DNA of 64,000 nt. Source: Epinephelus fuscoguttatus. Lineage: Eukaryota; Chordata; Actinopteri; Perciformes; Serranidae. The position numbers were made by a program, and so were the translations under genes. The notes below the pieces were generated by a model. It saw only the letters and a program-made list of their open reading frames with translations, did no database searches and was not told the DNA's origin. The stretch lies in assembly GCF_011397635.1 (NCBI RefSeq), contig NC_064755.1, positions 23,511,559 to 23,575,558 of the forward strand. Reading direction: 5' to 3'. Below, piece by piece: positions 1 to 9,784 of the stretch. Within the stretch, counting starts at the first letter, position 1; each line of letters opens with the position of its first letter.

Positions 1-1085
1 CAGAACAAAAACTGGTCTCGACTGGGTTTGTCTGCAGCGTAACTTACCATAAAAGAGAGCCACGTTCATAGGATTGAAAGCCCTGGCTTTGGACCCAAGA
101 TACCTCATCGACTCACTCATCTTGCTTCGTGGTACACCCCTCTGATAGCTGCTGGAACTGATGCAAAATAGGGCACTTAGTGGCAACATCTGGCAGAAAC
201 CAAAAAGCTGTGTGTCCTGGGTCGACACTTTGGTCACCTTCACCTCTGGTACAACAAACAGAAGAGATTCCTCCTAATCATTCACAACCACTGTGGAGGT
301 CTGTGTGTTCAATCTGATTAACATGAGCAAGGACATTTGATACTGAGAAGTCAGGAGCTGGTCAGATCCTGTTACATGTTATACGTTGTGTTATATAATG
401 TCAACACCCACAAATAATGTGGGAGCAATGGAAGCTTATTTGGTTTAGCTGTTTTTATTTGTGTGTGATTTTCTTTTTGTGTGCGCATGGTATAGATGAC
501 AGATGTACCATATACACTTTATGAGACAAGCATGCAGGTTTTGATATGATAAAATAGGTCTGTACATTTATGTAAATGTGCTTTTTTTTTAAATTAATAA
601 ATCAATTATATGGTAAGGTAAAGGTTCCCTAGGGCAGCACAGACCTCCACCAAGACAAAAGTGAAAAGTAATTGGTAATTGTGCATCAACCCTGTGATTC
701 AGATCCGCTTTAAAATTTAATATGTTCTTTCCTCCTGCCTGTGCGTCCCCCTTCCACCACACCTCCACAAGTTTCATGAAAATTGGGCCAGCAGTGTTCC
801 CTAATCCTGCTGACAAACAAACAAACCAAGCCAAAAACATCACCTCCTTGAAGGAGATAAAATAAGTGACTTGACTGTGGAACAAAAAACAACTGAGTCA
901 TCCTACATCAGGCCAAACACATAACCTGCTGACTACTGAAAAACTCTTTCCAGGATCAACACACAAACATACACGTACAAAGTTCAACACAGCGTACCCC
1001 ATTAGGTTAAAATGTGACTGGACATTGGTGTACACTTTATGTTGGCTTGGAGTGGAGGTTGAAGGCATTACAGTTTAAACCGACA
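1..1085. other. upstream flank of miox, no gene seen
   Basis: No exon with conserved protein similarity was recognised. The only notable stretch is a repeat-like block at about 615-860, annotated separately. The rest is unique-looking AT-rich DNA that may hold miox regulatory sites. Confidence 0.5.
615..865. repeat. probable interspersed repeat fragment (LINE/SINE 3' type)
   Basis: The text 'tttcatgaaaattgggccag', followed by an (aaac)n-like run and 'cacctccttgaaggag', resembles the end of a common fish interspersed repeat that I recall with a 'cctccttggcggaggta' terminus. I cannot name the family with confidence. Confidence 0.35.
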
Positions 1086-1134
1086 GGATATATACAGGCA
1101 GGAGGAACGTCACACCACAACACAGACTGAAGCC
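1086..1134 (+). promoter_or_regulatory. TATA-like element and short leader of miox
   Basis: TATATA at 1089-1094 lies about 40 bases before the miox ATG at 1135. A start site 25-30 bases downstream would leave a leader of only 15-20 nt. That spacing is plausible but no transcript evidence is available here. The seen part is the TATA string; its promoter role is inferred. Confidence 0.45.
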
Positions 1135-4100
1135 ATGAGTGTCATCAACATCGTATGTGTGGCTTCAGTACATACCAATGCTTTGCTTTCAATTTGATCA
1201 TTTTAACCTTCTCATCTATTTCAAACACTTTAAATACTTAATTTCCTTTTGAAAGCACATTTGTATTTTAGCTTTTTTAAACTTGAAAATGTTGCATGCA
1301 CTTTCTGTTATTTCACATGCAGGGTCCAGACCCGTCTCTGGCGTATCGGCCAAATTTGGAGAAGAATGCAACCAAAGAGAAAGAAGACTACAGAAACTTT
1401 GAGGTAAGCATTCAAAGGTCCTTATTGACTCATTTATTTAATGCTGCATTCATTCATGGCCAGAGTGGTGAATTCAGTGATGAGGAACACACTATTACAA
1501 TCATGGAAAAGTTACAGATATGAGAAAACACTACTGGCCAAAAAAGAGCATACAAATTTAAAGTGTTTTTAAAAGGATACAACTGTTAACTTGGGTTTGA
1601 GACTCTGTCTGAGAGGGAAGTGTAACTTATTATCTGCTAATGAGATGGGAAAACGAGGAAGGAATTTGACTTGCAATTAAATGCAGTAAGTATCAGAGAC
1701 ACTGCATCTCAGGAGGTGATCTATGATTACTTCTCCCACTTCTCTCAGACATAATAAGAGGGGTAGAGCAGGGATGCTGTGTCTGTTTTAATCAGCAGAA
1801 TATTATCCCTTATTTACCTTGTAGACCTGTGATTTACTTAGACATGTTGTTTGAACAGTGTGCATAAAAAAAAAAACATGTTGTTTTTAAAACATTTCTG
1901 AGTCCATCTATTAGTAAGTAAAGCAGAAATTGGTGAACCAGTACTTTTGGCTGACACAGGAACTTAATCTGTAATCTGTCATTTTCACTGAGCATGTGTG
2001 TAATAGGAAGTATCCTATTATAGGATACTTATTTAATTGTTTACTGGTATTGTTTGATCATTGTATTGTGATTATTGCTTGTTTGGCTGATATAGCCATT
2101 ATATAAGATTTACCTTTAGAGGAATTACACTTTTTTTCATGTCATTATTTTGTTTGTATCTGGATGTTTACATATGTATTTATACTTGATTTGTTCAATT
2201 TTTTTTTTTTTGATCAGTCACTGTTGAGATAGTTTTTGACGTACTAAGGATAGTCATCTGATTATTTTAATTTTAATTTTAATTTAATTGGATTGTAGGC
2301 TCAGCATACCTATTGGCCACTCTTTGTATTGTCTTTGAGGCCGTTTACACGTTGCTGGCTATTTTCATAAACGGACATTTCACCGTCTCCGTTTTCAAAA
2401 AGATCTTCGTTTACACTTACCTGTGTATATATACACACAAGAGCACGCCAAACCTGTAGGTGGCGGTGTAACGAGAAGCTCAAGCCTTCCATGTATCCAT
2501 TGTCACCATAGCAACATAGGTCGCACTTTTGACACAGGTGCAAGTTAAGGCGCATACTGTGACGTCGGCTGCCTATAACTCCGTTTATCTCAGTTTACAT
2601 GCAAACACGCAACCGGAGTTTTCCAAAATCTCCACTCTGGCCGGAGTTTTTAGAAAGACTCGTTTTCAGAGGAGAAATTTCCGTTTGCGTGTAAGCGAAG
2701 GGCACAAACGAAGGAAGATGTCTCCGTTTATCAAAATCACCGTGTATGTGTAAACGGCCTATTTATGTCTTGTTCTGTGGATCTTTGGGTCCAATTGGTT
2801 GATTGACTGATTCATGCCAGCTGGAGTGATTCAGCACGGTCCTGGGAGGCCATTTACATGTACACAGTGATTTTGATAAACGGAGACATCTTCCTTCGTT
2901 TGTGCCCTTCGTTTACACGCAAACGGAGATTTCTCCTCTGAAAACGAGTCTTTCTAAAAACTCCGGCCAGAGTGGAGATTTTGGAAAACTCCGGTTGCGC
3001 GTTTGCATGTAAACTGAGATAAACGGAGATAAACGGAGTTATAGGCAGCCAACGTCACAGTATGTGCCGGAACTTGAGCCTGTGTAAAAAGTGCGACCTG
3101 TGTTGCTATGGTGACAATGGATACATGGAAGGCTTGAGCTTCTCGTTACACTGCCACCTACAGGTTTGGCATGCTCTTGTGTATATATACACGGTTAAGT
3201 GTAAACGAAGATCTTTTTGAAAACGGAGACAGTGAAATGTCCGTTTATGAAAATAGCCGGCAACGTGTAAACGGCGTCTGGCTGTTAGATATGTGGGCTA
3301 TACCCACTTTGTGCATTAATGCTGAGGAAAGCCAAGTGCTGAAACGCGTCCGTTTGTGATACTGCTGTGCATTATTAAAAGACTGATATATATGATATTT
3401 GTGAGTGCTGACATTTGGATTTATTTAGTTTGTGAGTTTTGGGTCGGCACCCTGTGATTTTTCAAACGGTGAGTCGAGCACGTCAATTCTTTTGTTTTTG
3501 CTCCATGTAGTTACCTTACATTGTGCAGCTTTAAGGGATATATTGCTAGTTAAACATTGCAGAGGTGGGTCAGTGTGAATGTTACCAGAATTTAAAAAAC
3601 AAAAAAACTACATTTGTTGCCATGTAGCAGCTAAAATGTTCTCATTCTTTTATGCTGAAGGTGGGTGTAGTCAGACGTGTCATTATTTTTATACTTTAAA
3701 CCATAGAGGTTGTCGCAGAAATACATTCCTGCCATGAAAGGTTTCATGTTGAGTCACTCAACAGTGTGTGTGTGTGTGTGTGTGTGTTTGTGTGTGTGTT
3801 TCAGAGTGGAAGTCTAATTGACCGTGTGTTCAAAACATACGACTTGATGCACACCAATCAGACGCTGGAGTTTGTGAAACAAAAGGTGAGTAAATCAGGA
3901 ACAAAAACACAAAGTAAAAAGCCTTTTTATTGAGATATTAAGGAATTAAATGTGATGGTGCATCAAAATGTTTTTTTCCTCCATGACAAGAATCAGTAAT
4001 GCTGTTTTATGTAATTTGTCCTGCACTGATTTTGAGGATTTTGTTTTGCTCTGTGCGACCGAGTGATCCTGTCAGACTGAGCAAACAAATGTCATCCAGT

Positions 4101-5131
4101 TCCAAGTTTTAAGTCAAATGCTCGGGGCCAATAGATGTTCTATCTAGACTAAGTGTTTGATTAACCTCTTTTTGACTTCTTCCAAAGGTTACAATGAGAC
4201 ACTTCCCTGTTTCATTTACCTGACCCAGCTACAGACACTTCCCATGACCGATAATTTGAGATTAAATGCAGACAAACCTGATCTTTCTGTCCCTGAAAAT
4301 TCAGCAGAAAGCAGTATTTTGAAAAAGTATTTTTTTTCCCTTTGCCATAACCCTGTGACTCTTACCTTGCTACAGCATTCTGAATGGAGCGGCTGCAACC
4401 ACACTCAGATGACCATGATGGATGCAATCATGTCTCTAGACCAGCTGGTGGATGAGTCCGATCCTGATGTGGACTTCCCCAACTCCTTCCACGCCTTCCA
4501 GACGGCTGAGGGCATCCGCCAAGCACACCCAGACAAAGGTACCATGCAGGGAGAGGGAGAGAGACAGAAACACATACACTGTGTACAGTTACACACAAAT
4601 ACATATCTGTGTTCCCTCCCAAGACTGGTTCCAGTTGGTGGGTCTGATCCATGATGTTGGGAAGATGATGGCTCTTTGGGACGAACCCCAGGTAGGAAAC
4701 ATGGTCTGGTATCACAGTTATCACAGCCTAAACTCTGAACATCAATGCTGAGGAATATGAGCTCACTTTCTACTTCAGGGTCACATTTTCAAATTTGCTT
4801 TCCCTCAAACTAAGGTTTTAATTTTGACTTTTTAGGGTGTTTTTGTGTTTCCAATACTCTCATTGATATTTAAGACCCCTCTTCAGTCCTCTTGTCTCTT
4901 TATATAAGGCATGCTTAACCTGTGTTTTGATAAGTCGTAATCATGATTACAATAACAACTTACATTTTTTATTTAATACTATATACAGGTATCATTCACT
5001 TAATGTTTGTTTTTTGTTTGTTTGTTCTTGACCTTTTCAAGATGATTTTTAACCAAATTTAAGACTGATCTTTGGACAAATCATCTTTTTTCTTTTTCAA
5101 GCACTGCCAGTAAGTATAAAGGTAAGTAGTG

Positions 5132-5162
<31 letters not shown>

Positions 5163-5244
5163 CCTGCTCATCTAATGATCATATTCTGCACAGGACCATA
5201 TATATATATATATATATATATATGGTCCTGTGCAGAATATGATG

Positions 5245-5301
<57 letters not shown>

Positions 5302-5306
5302 TAATA

Positions 5307-5338
<32 letters not shown>

Positions 5339-8300
5339 GGTCCTGTGCAGAATATGATCATTAGATGAGCAGGTTTAATCTACATTTTGCCATCAGGTAA
5401 CTGCAACTGCAACATAAAAAGAAAGTGCTGTGTTAGGTTCAGTGGCAGTTTTATATGTGGTCTTTCACATAGGGCTGGGCAATATGTAGAAATTGAAACA
5501 TAATAATATTTTTGACCAAATATCTCCATATTGATATTGTGACAATATCGTAGGGTTGACTGTTGGTGCTTTCACAAAATATTTACATGAGATTTTTTGA
5601 TAAATAATCATCAGTAATGTGGATATAATGACTAAGTGGGTAAAGACAAATACTAGAACAGTCTGATAAGCTCAGAAAATGACATCATTTTACTGTAATG
5701 AAGCTTTTAAAACCAGGAAAAGACAACATTTACAGTATTACAATATCCAAAATCTAAGACGATATCTAGTCTCATGTCACAATATCAGTGTAATATCCTC
5801 ATATTGCCCAGTGCTGCTTTCAAGCAAAAGAGCTTGACTCATTTTGACAAAAAAGGTAACACTGTATTTACAGATACAGATAATTTTATAGAGTATTTGT
5901 AATATTTCAACAGCTTATTAGTAGAGATCACTTCAACTGTTTCACTTTGTGTGTAGATATTTATCCATGGAGTATATGTGACGATTCACGACAAGTTCTC
6001 AGAATAACTTAGTTGAACTTGAACTACTCACTCAACCTATGCTGCATAGATTGAGTTAATTGTTCAACAAAATTATTTTGTTTATGAATCATACTATGCT
6101 GTAGATTCGGGGTGTCAAACTCATTTTAGTTCATGGGCTACATAAAGCTCAGTCTGATCTCAATTTTTTTTTTTAAATTTTATATACTTTATTAATCCCT
6201 TATGGATTTGAGTTACTGTAGCCCCTAAAGTATTGGTTCCACTGGGTTTTGAACCCAGGACCTTCTGCATGTAAAGCAGACATGATAACCTCTACACTAT
6301 GGAAACATACACAAATGGATCATACTAGTAAAAGCACTACAAAATAACCTGCAAAGAACAAAGCTTTCAGATTTGTAGAAGTAAAGTTACAGGTAGCTTA
6401 CATCCTGAAAACATTAACAAATCAATGAAGAATCCATTTTTAAAACAAATGATGAACAGCCTGAGATGACGGCCGTCAGATCTCTCGGCTAAAACTAAAA
6501 CCAGACGTATGTTTCCTTAAACCTGCCAGTAATTAATACATCTTCTCTGTTCGTAGTTATCCTTGCAATTCGTTGTATTTTCCGCCATATTGAGTTTGAC
6601 AGTGGTGCTGAATATATTCCTTGAGCACTGAAAGGTGCTGTGAGCCTACCAAGCACACTGGCTTCCCATTTACCTCTGTGAAGAAATAGGAACTGGTTTA
6701 TTTGGACAAATAGGAATAGCAGTGCATTAAACTTTAGATAATGTTAAACATCTACAGAATAAAGCAAAATGGTTGAATTGTCGAATCTCAGCTAATAAGC
6801 TCTTTAAATGGTACAAGTACATATACCAAAAAAATAGCGGATAGACAAAATTGATCAACTTTAAGACTATTTAAAGATTTTTAAAGTCTAATATTTATAA
6901 AATTGAATTTAAAGCCATCAATGACCTGCAGTTACCCTGTCTGATATCAAACTTTTTCAATATGTGCTCTGCAGTGGGCTGTAGTGGGAGACACCTTCCC
7001 AGTGGGTTGCAAGTTTCAAAACTCCATTGTGTTCAGAGACAATACCTTCCTGAATAATCCAGATGATAAAAACCCCAGCTACAAGTTGGTATTATCGTAC
7101 TGCTAACATACTACTACTACTTCTACTACCACTACTACTGCTAAGTCTGTTTGCCTTCAAAACATTCTGTTAAAGGAGCAGTGTGTAGGATTTAGTAGCA
7201 TCTAGGGGTGAGGATTTCAGATTGCAACTAGTTGAAATTAAACTTCAGTGAGCCAAGCATGAACTTGTGCTTAGGATTCCTTCATTGTTCATTGTTCAGG
7301 AGGTTTTACAGGGACCTAAATTATCTGCAGACGTCTCTTCCTCTCTAAAACAAATGAACCAGGTGATTTAATCCAGTAAAAAAGCACAGAATAAAGCAGT
7401 TTCACATTACAAATCAGTGTTTCTCCGATGCCAACATTAAAAAGGCGAATGGCCCTATCTAGAGCCAGTGTTTGGTTTGTCCATCCATGGCGGACTCTTT
7501 GGACGAGGTCCTGCTCCCTATGTAGCTATAAACGGCTAATTTTAGGTAACAAAAACATAACAATTCTTAATTTCAGGTGATTACACACTAAAGAAAACAC
7601 TTGTATTAAATTTCTGGCAATATATCCCCCTAAATCCTACACACTGGACCTTTAAAATTACCTGTCCCAAATATGTTTTAGTCCATAATTCATCAGTTTT
7701 AATAAAAGTCCCCTGCTCTAACATTGCTGTTTATTTCAGTACTAACATTATTGACACCTATAGGCTATTTGGCTAATGTAATGGGAATTTATCTGGTTAT
7801 ATAATGACTTTTTCCCCATCTTTAGCACTGAGTACGGCATCTATGAATCAAACTGTGGGCTCGACAACGTCTTCATGTCCTGGGGTCATGATGGTAAGAG
7901 ATGGCATCATGTTCAGCCACACACAATCATCCACTATAACTTCTAAAAGAAGCAAATGTTTACTGCCATTTAAGTGCCTTGTTATCTACGATACTGCGGC
8001 TAAACTCTTGCGTTGTCATCTTCAGAGTATCTCTACAGAGTCATGAAGTTCAACAACAGCTCCATCCCAGAGGAGGTCAGAAAATCATTATTAAATGACT
8101 GTTATATTTGCAAAGCAAAAAAGGCGCCATTATGCTCTCTCCTTACCTGCAGTGCTCACAGTTATGGCTCTACTCGTTTCGTGTCTCTCCTCAGGGCTTG
8201 TACATGATTCGCTTCCACTCATTCTACCCCTGGCACTCCCACGATGACTACATGCACCTGTGCAACGACAAAGACCTGCGCATGCTGCCCTGGGTCCGAG

Positions 8301-8501
8301 AGTTCAAGTGAGCATCTTCCTCTCTCACGTGCATGTTATTTATCCTGCTCACTGCTTTGAACCTGACGCTGCATCTTCCGTCCTATCCACAGCAAATTTG
8401 ACCTGTACACAAAGACCTCCGAGCTGCCTGACTTGGACAAGCTGAAGCCGTACTACCAGTCTCTCATTGACAAGTACTGTCCTGGAATACTGAAGTGGTG
8501 A
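1135..8501 (+). CDS. miox: myo-inositol oxygenase, complete, 10 exons
   Basis: This enzyme opens the ring of myo-inositol with O2 to give D-glucuronate, the first step of inositol breakdown, in the cytosol (known for the family). Exons: 1135-1152, 1323-1403, 3805-3885, 4376-4538, 4624-4691, 6975-7084, 7826-7893, 8026-8075, 8195-8307, 8393-8501. All junctions are GT-AG and the 861 nt encode 286 aa plus stop (human 285 aa). I read the di-iron ligands as H99, H124, D125, H195, H221 and D254, each one position after the human numbering, and K128 of the HDxGK motif is present. Landmarks are [20 protein letters not shown] (residues 85-104), SWGHDEY and FHSFYPWH, and the end is CPGILKW. The start codon gives the expected short first exon (MSVINI). 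Nothing is missing, so the gene should be functional. It is tail to tail with lmf2. Confidence 0.97.
2338..3277. mobile_element. two head-to-head copies of one small DNA transposon, a large inverted repeat in miox intron 2
   Basis: Arm 1 (2338-2760) begins with AGGCCGTTTACAC and ends with GTGTAAACGGCCT, so it has its own short terminal inverted repeats. Arm 2 (about 2847-3277) is nearly the exact reverse complement over its full length, with small differences such as an extra 'ataaacggag' repeat. The spacer is about 86 bp. No transposase is present, so both are non-autonomous elements. The superfamily is uncertain. The pre-mRNA could fold into a hairpin with a stem over 400 bp long. Confidence 0.88.
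3762..3800 (+). repeat. (TG)n microsatellite next to the miox exon 3 acceptor
   Basis: A TG run with one TTTG break ends 4 bases before the exon that begins at 3805. It forms the polypyrimidine-tract region of that acceptor. Confidence 0.9.
5131..5380. repeat. palindromic (TA)n / (TAA)n block in miox intron 5
   Basis: A roughly 40-bp unit around GGTCCTGTGCAGAATATGAT occurs three times: inverted at about 5159-5198, direct at 5223-5243, and direct with its full flank at about 5338-5380. TA dinucleotide runs (5132-5157, 5199-5222, about 5317-5338) and a (TAA)n run (5243-5300) lie between the copies. The outer copies can pair to form a cruciform. Short reading frames over this block are repeat artefacts. 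Confidence 0.85.
5470..5816. mobile_element. hAT-type non-autonomous element, copy A
   Basis: The terminal inverted repeats read TAGGGCTGGGCAATAT at the left and ATATTGCCCAGTGCTG at the right. The flanks CTTTCACA (5462-5469) and CTTTCAAG (5817-5824) match at 6 of 8 positions, fitting a decayed 8-bp target duplication. A related copy lies at about 45069-45331 in c2cd5. Confidence 0.75.
6163..6313 (-). repeat. tRNA-Val-headed SINE, nested in a DNA element
   Basis: On the minus strand the insert starts with a tRNA-Val sequence, continues with a short body, then the motif GGGATTAATAAAGTA and a poly(A) run (T-rich at 6163-6175 on the plus strand). The same type of tail (GGGACAATAAAGTTTATC) ends the LINE fragment at 17.1 kb, which suggests use of a LINE's machinery. 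The insert splits the host element at 'gatctcaa / tggatcata'. An isolated tRNA gene is the alternative. Confidence 0.6.
6234..6306 (-). tRNA. tRNA-Val(TAC)-like sequence, likely SINE head
   Basis: The 73 nt closely match vertebrate tRNA-Val(TAC) from memory. The acceptor stem has one mismatch (2:71), the anticodon stem TCTGC/GCAGA is intact with loop TTTACAT (anticodon TAC), and the T stem CTGGG/CCCAG is perfect with loop TTCAAAA. Both internal promoter boxes look usable. Because a poly(A)-ended body follows, I think it is a young SINE head rather than a working tRNA gene, but a tRNA finder may score it well. Confidence 0.55.
7171..7654. mobile_element. small DNA element with GTGTGTAGGATTTAG termini, miox intron 6
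   Basis: The left end TAAAGGAGCAGTGTGTAGGA pairs with the right end TCCTACACACTGGACCTTTA. This is a well-known teleost repeat type. Related copies lie at about 41868-42211 and at 58920-59815, the last interrupted by another element. No coding capacity was seen. Confidence 0.75.
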
Positions 8502-8946
8502 AACAGACACTGAATTCAGCAGCAACACTATAAAGACACAGAGAGTGATTACATGATGTTGAGTACCTCAGAATGATTTGTGTTGGTGCTTTATAATAAC
8601 ACTAAAGCTGGATTTACTATCTCCTGTACGCACATATTAATTATTATACTGATTGTATATTGACAATTCAAGCTATCAAAACGACATATGAATCATGATT
8701 GTTACACCTTTTCAGATAAGAATTGACAGAGAAGCATTTCTATTTTATTGTACTTTAATATGTGATTTTAAAAAAACATTTTAAAAATTTTCTACACCAA
8801 ACTGTGTGAAGTTTCATTTCTAACATCGACAGAAACAAAAGACGCATGAAAAAAGAAAGTGCAGAAATGTTTTAGTTCAGTACATACAGTAAGAGCCAAG
8901 AGACCACAGTAACAAAAATAAAATACTACAAGCACACACACAGACA

Positions 8947-8995
<49 letters not shown>

Positions 8996-9784
8996 CTGTA
9001 TTTACGCACAAGTGCAACAGCGCACAACACAAACAGGGCACACAGTGTAACATATTTACTCTCGTAATGGGCAGAACTCTCTATTTTTTTTTAAACATGA
9101 TTTGATCTGCGTGACCAGATTTCACTCCGAATGTTTGGAGTGTGAATGTCTGCTTGACTTCTCTGCTCTGCTCTGTGCGTGTGGTTCAACCTCGCCCTCG
9201 ATTAAACAGCAACACAGACCTGCAGCTTGCCTCCACAGAGCAGAGGAGAGAGGTGGAGACAGCAGTGTGACCTGGTCGCTTTGTTTTAGTAGCGTCCCAA
9301 TCTTGTGCCGTTGTTGACTGGGGGCTGCACACCACTACCCAAAGGCTGACACCAAGAAACGTCCCGACCAAACCAAAGTAAGAGGAATAAAGAAAATAAA
9401 GGCGAAGGGCAGGTTCTCTGCAGATACAGACACTGCCAAACACTGCTAGTGGGTCGTAAGTGATGATTGAGAGGGATTACTTTTGCATGAGTCGACATAC
9501 TGTTTTGTTTAGTTTGTCTTTTTTGGTAAATCCTGCATAGTGTACCTTTAAGCTGTTGGTTTCTGATGTAGGCAACTGTCATATGAAACATGTACTGCAG
9601 TAAGGTGTAGGTGGGAGAAGGCAAAGACCGATTTTTCCATGATTGTCTGATCAGGAATTACAGATATACAAACGTCTTTGGTCATTGTGGAAACACTTTA
9701 TGAAGGCAGGTGGTGAAAACAGTCTGCTACGGGTTTACCTGCAACTTTTCAAAACTGTACTCTGTACAAATCCTCCTCTTGTGC
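8502..9784. other. tail-to-tail spacer and 3' UTRs of miox and lmf2
   Basis: The miox stop (8501) and the lmf2 stop (9785) face each other across 1.28 kb. AATAAA occurs on the plus strand at 8917-8922 and again near 9385-9400, either of which could end miox. I found no clear minus-strand signal for lmf2 in this stretch; TTTTATT near 8743 would require overlap with the miox 3' UTR. A (CA)n run lies at 8947-8991. The end of a fish repeat (AAATCCTGCATAGTGTACCT) is visible near 9527-9549. Confidence 0.6.
8947..8991 (+). repeat. (CA)n microsatellite
   Basis: A pure CA dinucleotide run in the spacer between miox and lmf2. Confidence 0.95.

Larger units (their letters stand above)
6113..6604. mobile_element. 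non-autonomous DNA element with GTGTCAAACTCA termini
   Basis: The left end reads GGGGTGTCAAACTCATTTTA and the right end contains TGAGTTTGACAGTGG, a pair of inverted ends typical of a very common fish element. The inside is interrupted by the tRNA-Val-headed insertion at about 6163-6313. Confidence 0.65.

Noticed and set aside
5175-5361. Open frames with poly-Asn and poly-Tyr
   Set aside because: They translate the TA and TAA runs of the palindromic block.
6234-6306. A fully functional tRNA-Val gene
   Set aside because: The body and poly(A) tail behind it, and its position inside another element, fit a SINE better; kept as a tRNA-like call with moderate confidence.
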